Shown: positions 6,271 to 9,193 of the stretch, piece by piece
Position numbering within the stretch: the first letter of the stretch is position 1
How the letters are laid out: each line of letters opens with the position of its first letter
Source: Hydrogenophaga sp.
GTDB lineage: Bacteria > Pseudomonadota > Gammaproteobacteria > Burkholderiales > Burkholderiaceae_C
Direction of reading: 5' to 3'
Assembly (NCBI GenBank): GCA_030684755.1
Contig: JAUXXN010000624.1
Coordinates: forward strand, 1-9,193
DNA length: 9,193 bases
Notes under the pieces: generated by a model
Database searches by the model: none
The model's input: only the letters and a program-made list of their open reading frames with translations
Told to the model about the DNA's origin: nothing
Program-made: the position numbers and the translations under genes

Positions 6271-7131
6271 ATGTCCCTGGCACCCTGGCGTGACCCGCAC
6301 GGTCGTTTTTCCCCGTTCAAGCTTGCTGTTCTTGCGGTTTTGGTCCTACCAGGGGTGTGGACTGCGGGCATGGCCACGGGCGGCGGGTTCGCGCACTCGG
6401 TGCTTCCCTCCCTCATATATTTCAGCGGCATCTGGGCGCTGTGGGCCTTGTTGGCCTGCCTGGCTGTCACGCCTTTGAGCCAGATCGGCGTCTGGCGCTC
6501 GCTGGTGTGGGTGCGACGTATGCTGGGCGTGGGGGCGTTGGTCTATACGTTGCTGCACGTGGTCGCCTATGTGGCCATCCGCCACGCGGACTGGGCGACC
6601 ATCGCTTGCGAGATCGTGGGACGCTGGTCCATCGCGTGGGCCACGCTGTCTACCCTTGGCTTGTGCGTGCTGGGGCTGACGTCTACCGATGGAGCGGTGC
6701 GGCGCATAGGCGGTCGCCGCTGGAAGCGCCTGCAGCGGACCGTGTACGTCTGGTCACCGTTGGGTTTACTGCATTTTCTGCTCTCGCCGCTGGCGGTTGG
6801 GCCGCTGCCTTTCACTATGTTCGGCTGTTTGTTGTGGTTGCTGGCTTGGCGGGTGTTGGCTGCGACCTCGCGCCAGTCGAGGCGAGCTCACTCGATACCG
6901 GCACTCCTGGGCTTGTCGCTGGTTGTGGCAGCGCTGACCGCGGTATTCGAGATTGTCTGGCTCGACTGGGTCCACGATTTGCCGCCGGCTTCGATTGCGA
7001 GGGCCAATTTCGAGCTGGACCTGGGTTTGTCGGCGACGTGGAGCGTCCTTCTCATAGGCGTTGCCCTGACGATCTGGGTTCGAGGGCGAGCTCCGAAAGC
7101 TAGGGCCCGGTCCGCGCACCCAATGCGCTGA
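6271..7131 (+). CDS. MsrQ/ferric-reductase-like heme membrane protein with C-terminal extension
   Basis: A 286-residue inner-membrane protein of the ferric-reductase-like transmembrane family, closest by eye to MsrQ, the heme-b subunit that passes electrons to the periplasmic reductase MsrP. RRMLGVGALVYTLLHVVAY at 82-100 and RRWKRLQRTVY at 149-159 followed by LLHFLL at 166-171 match MsrQ landmarks. H96 and H168 would be the heme ligands. The extra MsrQ His in LHNFVY (E. coli) is Gln155 here. MsrQ is about 210 residues; this protein has about 80 more, holding two further hydrophobic segments near 205-228 and 248-270. No msrP gene is present. It follows the amidohydrolase by 74 bp on the same strand. 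No clear ribosome binding site precedes ATG 6271. The electron acceptor is unknown. Confidence 0.7.
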   Translation: MSLAPWRDPHGRFSPFKLAVLAVLVLPGVWTAGMATGGGFAHSVLPSLIYFSGIWALWALLACLAVTPLSQIGVWRSLVWVRRMLGVGALVYTLLHVVAYVAIRHADWATIACEIVGRWSIAWATLSTLGLCVLGLTSTDGAVRRIGGRRWKRLQRTVYVWSPLGLLHFLLSPLAVGPLPFTMFGCLLWLLAWRVLAATSRQSRRAHSIPALLGLSLVVAALTAVFEIVWLDWVHDLPPASIARANFELDLGLSATWSVLLIGVALTIWVRGRAPKARARSAHPMR

Positions 7132-7138
7132 GACCGGG
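7106..7138. terminator. Strong hairpin between convergent membrane protein and flavin reductase genes
   Basis: CCCGGTC (7106-7112) pairs with GACCGGG (7132-7138), and inside it GCGCA (7114-7118) pairs with TGCGC (7124-7128) around a CCCAA loop, giving a 12-bp GC-rich stem with a small bulge. It covers the stop codon of the membrane protein and lies just after the end of the flavin reductase on the other strand. No proper T tract follows on either strand, so it may slow polymerase or protect 3' ends rather than act as a classic intrinsic terminator. Confidence 0.5.
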
Positions 7139-7146
7139 TGCGGGAA

Positions 7147-7704
7147 TTACCACCAGGAGTCCACTTGGTTGGGCCAGGTTGGCATCCAGAGTAGATCTGC
7201 CATTGGCGGACTGTTGGCGGTGGAGAAACCACCGTAACCACCGTGCGCGAACATCAGCGGCTTGACGTCCGTTTTCCGAACCTTCATGCCTTCAATGGTA
7301 CCCAACAGGATGTCGTGCGAACCGGCCTCGATGGCGCTGGTCAAGCGGCAATCAAAGCCCACAAGGGCGCTTTCCAGAACCGGCGCTCCCGTAGCCAGTG
7401 TCTGCCACAGGCCTTGGCTGAATTTTTCTTCAGGCGGTATCGGGCTGGCAAAGCGATCAGCCAGTGGTCGGTCGTCGTAGGCCAGCACGTTTACCGCGAA
7501 GATCCCGGCCTGCTTGATGGCCGTGTACGAGCCGTTCTTGCGGTTCACGCACACCAGCAGGGTAGGGGGTTCGCCCGTCACGGAACATACCGCTGTGGCG
7601 GTCAGACCGCTGCGCTGGCCTTCGGTTTGCTGTGTGGTGATCAGGCAAACCCCTGCTGCCAGGCGTCGCATGCCAACTTTGAACTCGTCAATGCTGATGG
7701 TCAT
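7147..7704 (-). CDS. Flavin reductase, HpaC-like, of a two-component monooxygenase
   Basis: A 185-residue cytosolic protein of the FMN-binding split-barrel flavin reductase family. Typical landmarks are the start FKVGMRRLAAGVCLITT, the flavin-binding stretch SGLTATAVCSVTGEPPTLLV followed by CVNRKN, then FAVNVLA and, in the C-terminal third, VGFDCRL and the turn HDILLGTIE. Such enzymes use NAD(P)H to make reduced FMN or FAD for a separate monooxygenase, often an aromatic hydroxylase. None is in the window, so the partner lies elsewhere or in the part lost upstream of the right-hand IS. The tail is unusual, rich in Trp and Pro and ending in DSWW. The start lies 6 bp after the aldolase stop, with GGGTGA overlapping that stop as a possible ribosome binding site, so it is the last gene of the aldolase operon. 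Confidence 0.85.
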   Translation of the reverse strand: MTISIDEFKVGMRRLAAGVCLITTQQTEGQRSGLTATAVCSVTGEPPTLLVCVNRKNGSYTAIKQAGIFAVNVLAYDDRPLADRFASPIPPEEKFSQGLWQTLATGAPVLESALVGFDCRLTSAIEAGSHDILLGTIEGMKVRKTDVKPLMFAHGGYGGFSTANSPPMADLLWMPTWPNQVDSWW

Positions 7705-7710
7705 GGCGCT

Positions 7711-8376
7711 TCACCCGAAATTGAAGATTCGCATCGTGGTCTCGCCGGCCTCGATGCGGCGCAGCTGGTCGGCTTCGGCGGCTTCGCGGCGGCGCGATGC
7801 GTCGATGACGCCGTCGGCCTGTGCGCGGGGAATGACCACCACACCGTCTCCATCGCCCACCACCAGGTCGCCGGCATTGACGGTCACGTTGTCGAATAGG
7901 GTGGGGTGGCCGATCCAACCCCGCGCCCCCAAATCCTTGCCCGTGCCGCGAATGCACAGGCCACGAGCGAACACCGGAAAGCCGATGTCGCCCAGCAGCT
8001 CGCCGTCGCGCACGCAGCCGTCAATCACCAGCGCGGCAATGCCACGCACCTTGGCTGCGGTGGCCATGATTTCGCCCCAGTAGCCGTGCTCATAAGCCCC
8101 GGAAACACTCACCACCAGCACGTCGCCGGGTTGTGCTGCGTCAATCGCGCGGTGAAGCCACAGGTTGTCGCCTCCGGGCGATTGCACGGTCAAGGCAGGG
8201 CCGGAAAAGCGCATTCCTCGTGCCACCGGTTTGATGACCATGGGCATCACACCGATCTTTCCGGCGGCTTCATGCAGGGTGGCTGTGGGCAGCGCAGCTG
8301 CGGCGGCCACTGCCTGCGACGACACGCGCTCGAATTCGCTGCGCGTCGTCAGGGTCGGGTCAAGGCGGTCGATCAT
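7711..8376 (-). CDS. 4-carboxy-4-hydroxy-2-oxoadipate aldolase-like protein (LigK/RraA family)
   Basis: A 221-residue member of the RraA-like family, close in pattern to class II pyruvate aldolases (LigK, ProA, HMG/CHA aldolase). PTATLHEAAGKIG near the start, PGGDNLWLHRAI in the first half, and GYWGEIMATAAKVRGIAALV leading into IDGCVRD carry the active-site layout: an acidic residue, then 20 residues, then Arg-Asp. Here the acidic residue is Glu rather than the more usual Asp. FPVFARG and GDGDGVVVIP follow as in aldolases. These Mg-dependent enzymes split 4-carboxy-4-hydroxy-2-oxoadipate to pyruvate and oxaloacetate and often decarboxylate oxaloacetate. With the LigJ-like hydratase this fits the last two steps of protocatechuate 4,5-cleavage. 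True RraA, the RNase E inhibitor, is shorter (about 160 residues). The start overlaps the preceding stop as ATGA. Confidence 0.75.
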   Translation of the reverse strand: MIDRLDPTLTTRSEFERVSSQAVAAAAALPTATLHEAAGKIGVMPMVIKPVARGMRFSGPALTVQSPGGDNLWLHRAIDAAQPGDVLVVSVSGAYEHGYWGEIMATAAKVRGIAALVIDGCVRDGELLGDIGFPVFARGLCIRGTGKDLGARGWIGHPTLFDNVTVNAGDLVVGDGDGVVVIPRAQADGVIDASRRREAAEADQLRRIEAGETTMRIFNFG

Positions 8377-9041
8377 TGCATCTCCCGGGTTTGGAGCTGG
8401 TGGTATTTGAACTGGCGTCGTGCCTCGTCCAGACGCATGCCAGTGCGGGCGGTATCACGGATCTTGTTCTCGGCGGCCTCGATTTCTTCGGCCACGGCCA
8501 GCACGCGGTCTTCGTGTTCTTTGGGTATCACCACCACACCATCGGTGTCGCCTTTGAGGATGTCGCCCGGCGCCACGCGAGCGCCGCCGATGTTGACCGG
8601 AACGCCTGTGGCTTCCACCTGCACGCGGTCTTTGCCGGTGCGCATCCAGTGGTCGATGGAGAACACTGGGTAACCCAGCGACAGACACAGGTGGGTGTCG
8701 CGGTTGATGCCGTTGATCACGGTGCCGGCGATGCCGCGGCGGTGGGCGATCTCGGTCAGGATGTCGCCCCAGACGGTCGCGTCTTCGCGGCCGTAGTTGT
8801 CCAACACGATCACGCTGCCAGGTTCAATGTCGTCGATGTAGTCACCCACGGTGCCGGGCGGGTTGGCGGCCGGGCCGTACTTCAGTGTCCAGGCGCGTCC
8901 GGCCAGTCGAAATTGAGGATCGCGAGGCTTGATCTTGTAGCACTGGCCCACGATGCCGAGTTTGTCGAGCGCATCGCTGAGGGTGGCGGTGTCAAGCTTG
9001 GCGGCACGCGCCACATTGTTGTCAGAATAAGGAGTGGTCAT
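8373..9041 (-). CDS. RraA-like aldolase/decarboxylase family protein (divergent second copy)
   Basis: A 222-residue RraA-family protein clearly different from its neighbour. It has LDTATLSDALDKLGIVG at the N-terminus, then WGDILTEIAHRRGIAGTVIN followed by GINRD, giving the classic D-x20-R-D metal and substrate layout of pyruvate aldolases, then YPVFSIDHWMRTGKD and GDTDGVVVIP. The C-terminal tail is longer, charged and probably helical (from about residue 185). The substrate is unknown; an aldol cleavage or 2-oxo acid decarboxylation of a branched or unsaturated dicarboxylate is likely from the family. It is the first remaining gene of the minus-strand operon and is joined to the next by a four-base overlap. 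Only 15 bp separate its ATG from the IS boundary, with a weak AGAGAA as ribosome binding site, so its native promoter is probably missing. Confidence 0.75.
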   Translation of the reverse strand: MTTPYSDNNVARAAKLDTATLSDALDKLGIVGQCYKIKPRDPQFRLAGRAWTLKYGPAANPPGTVGDYIDDIEPGSVIVLDNYGREDATVWGDILTEIAHRRGIAGTVINGINRDTHLCLSLGYPVFSIDHWMRTGKDRVQVEATGVPVNIGGARVAPGDILKGDTDGVVVIPKEHEDRVLAVAEEIEAAENKIRDTARTGMRLDEARRQFKYHQLQTREMQ

Positions 9042-9056
9042 ATTTCAGTTCTCTAG

Positions 9057-9193
9057 GGATTGTGTTCAAAACCCCGTGCAGTCCCCGATGGTCTGAAGGT
9101 GCGAGGCGAGGAACAATGGCGTCATGAAGAAACAAGCCGAACTGGGACTGAACCTGAGCACGAGGCGCACGCGCAAGGCTGTGTTCCTCGACG
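9057..9193 (+). mobile_element. 5' end of a second, different IS5-family insertion sequence
   Basis: A transposase gene starts at 9124 and the region before it looks like an IS end: CTAG at 9053-9056, then GGATTGTGTTCAAAACCCC. The boundary is inferred from the CTAG target preference and the position of the transposase; the other end lies outside the window. The N-terminal transposase sequence does not belong to the group seen at the left edge, so the two elements are not copies of one IS. Confidence 0.65.
9124..9193 (+). CDS. IS5-family transposase, N-terminal 23 residues (partial)
   Basis: ATG 9124 opens a frame that runs off the window end. The visible residues include MKKQAELGLNLSTRRTRKAV and then FLD, the standard start of an IS5-group DDE transposase (usually continuing into an MxxVVPW motif). 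GAGG upstream at about 9109 may serve as ribosome binding site. An earlier ATG at 9116 is in the same short stretch but another frame and stops at once. The gene reads away from the aldolase operon and so would not transcribe it. Confidence 0.8.
   Translation, partial: MKKQAELGLNLSTRRTRKAVFLD

Noticed and set aside
7711..9041. RraA as the RNase E activity inhibitor
   Set aside because: Both proteins are about 60 residues longer than true RraA, carry the acidic-x20-Arg-Asp aldolase layout and sit beside catabolic genes.
7243..9056. Plus-strand open frames of 218, 255 and 226 codons over the flavin reductase and aldolases
   Set aside because: They are antisense to three genes with strong family motifs and tight operon spacing, and their products are His- and Ala-rich without domains.
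1..9193. A composite transposon with two copies of one IS
   Set aside because: The left transposase tail is IS427-like and the right transposase head belongs to a different IS5 group, so the flanks are not copies of the same element.

Overview
The window is a high-GC segment of about 9.2 kb. Gene content and codon use suggest a Burkholderiales-type betaproteobacterium (Comamonadaceae-like); this is inference, as there is no rRNA or other taxonomic marker. It carries a piece of an aromatic or carboxylic-acid catabolic region bracketed by two different IS5-family insertion sequences. The left edge holds the 3' end of an IS427-like transposase. The right edge holds the 5' start of an unrelated IS5-family transposase. 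CTAG, a typical IS5-family target, sits at both inner boundaries. The first and last cargo genes start within about 20 bp of these boundaries, so the original 5' parts of both outer operons were probably lost or replaced.

Layout. (1) 155-2979, plus strand: an exported di-heme cytochrome c, two related four-helix membrane proteins (DUF6644-like) and a zinc-type MDR dehydrogenase, closely packed. (2) 3139-3813, plus: a FadR-type GntR regulator preceded by two tandem TTAGCTAA palindromes overlapping its likely promoter. (3) 5107-3877, minus: a second GntR/FCD regulator overlapping a complete single-domain hemerythrin. (4) 5198-7131, plus: a LigJ-like amidohydrolase (4-oxalomesaconate hydratase family) divergent from that regulator, then an MsrQ/ferric-reductase-like membrane protein. 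(5) 9041-7147, minus: two different RraA/LigK-type aldolases joined by an ATGA overlap, then a HpaC-like flavin reductase.

How it may work. In the protocatechuate 4,5-cleavage and gallate pathways, a LigJ hydratase makes 4-carboxy-4-hydroxy-2-oxoadipate and a LigK aldolase splits it to pyruvate and oxaloacetate. The window has candidates for these last two steps but no ring-cleavage dioxygenase, semialdehyde dehydrogenase or lactonase. The flavin reductase suggests a missing partner monooxygenase. The cytochrome plus membrane-protein block looks like an electron-transfer module whose catalytic partner may have lain left of the IS. The hemerythrin may serve oxygen sensing or supply.

The least explained parts are the cytochrome/DUF6644 pair module (with Cys where the second heme's Met ligand is expected), the dehydrogenase that kept its structural zinc site but lost catalytic zinc ligands, the regulator-coupled hemerythrin, and the tandem divergent aldolases. 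No tRNA, rRNA or CRISPR array was seen, and no gene-free stretch exceeds 300 bases.
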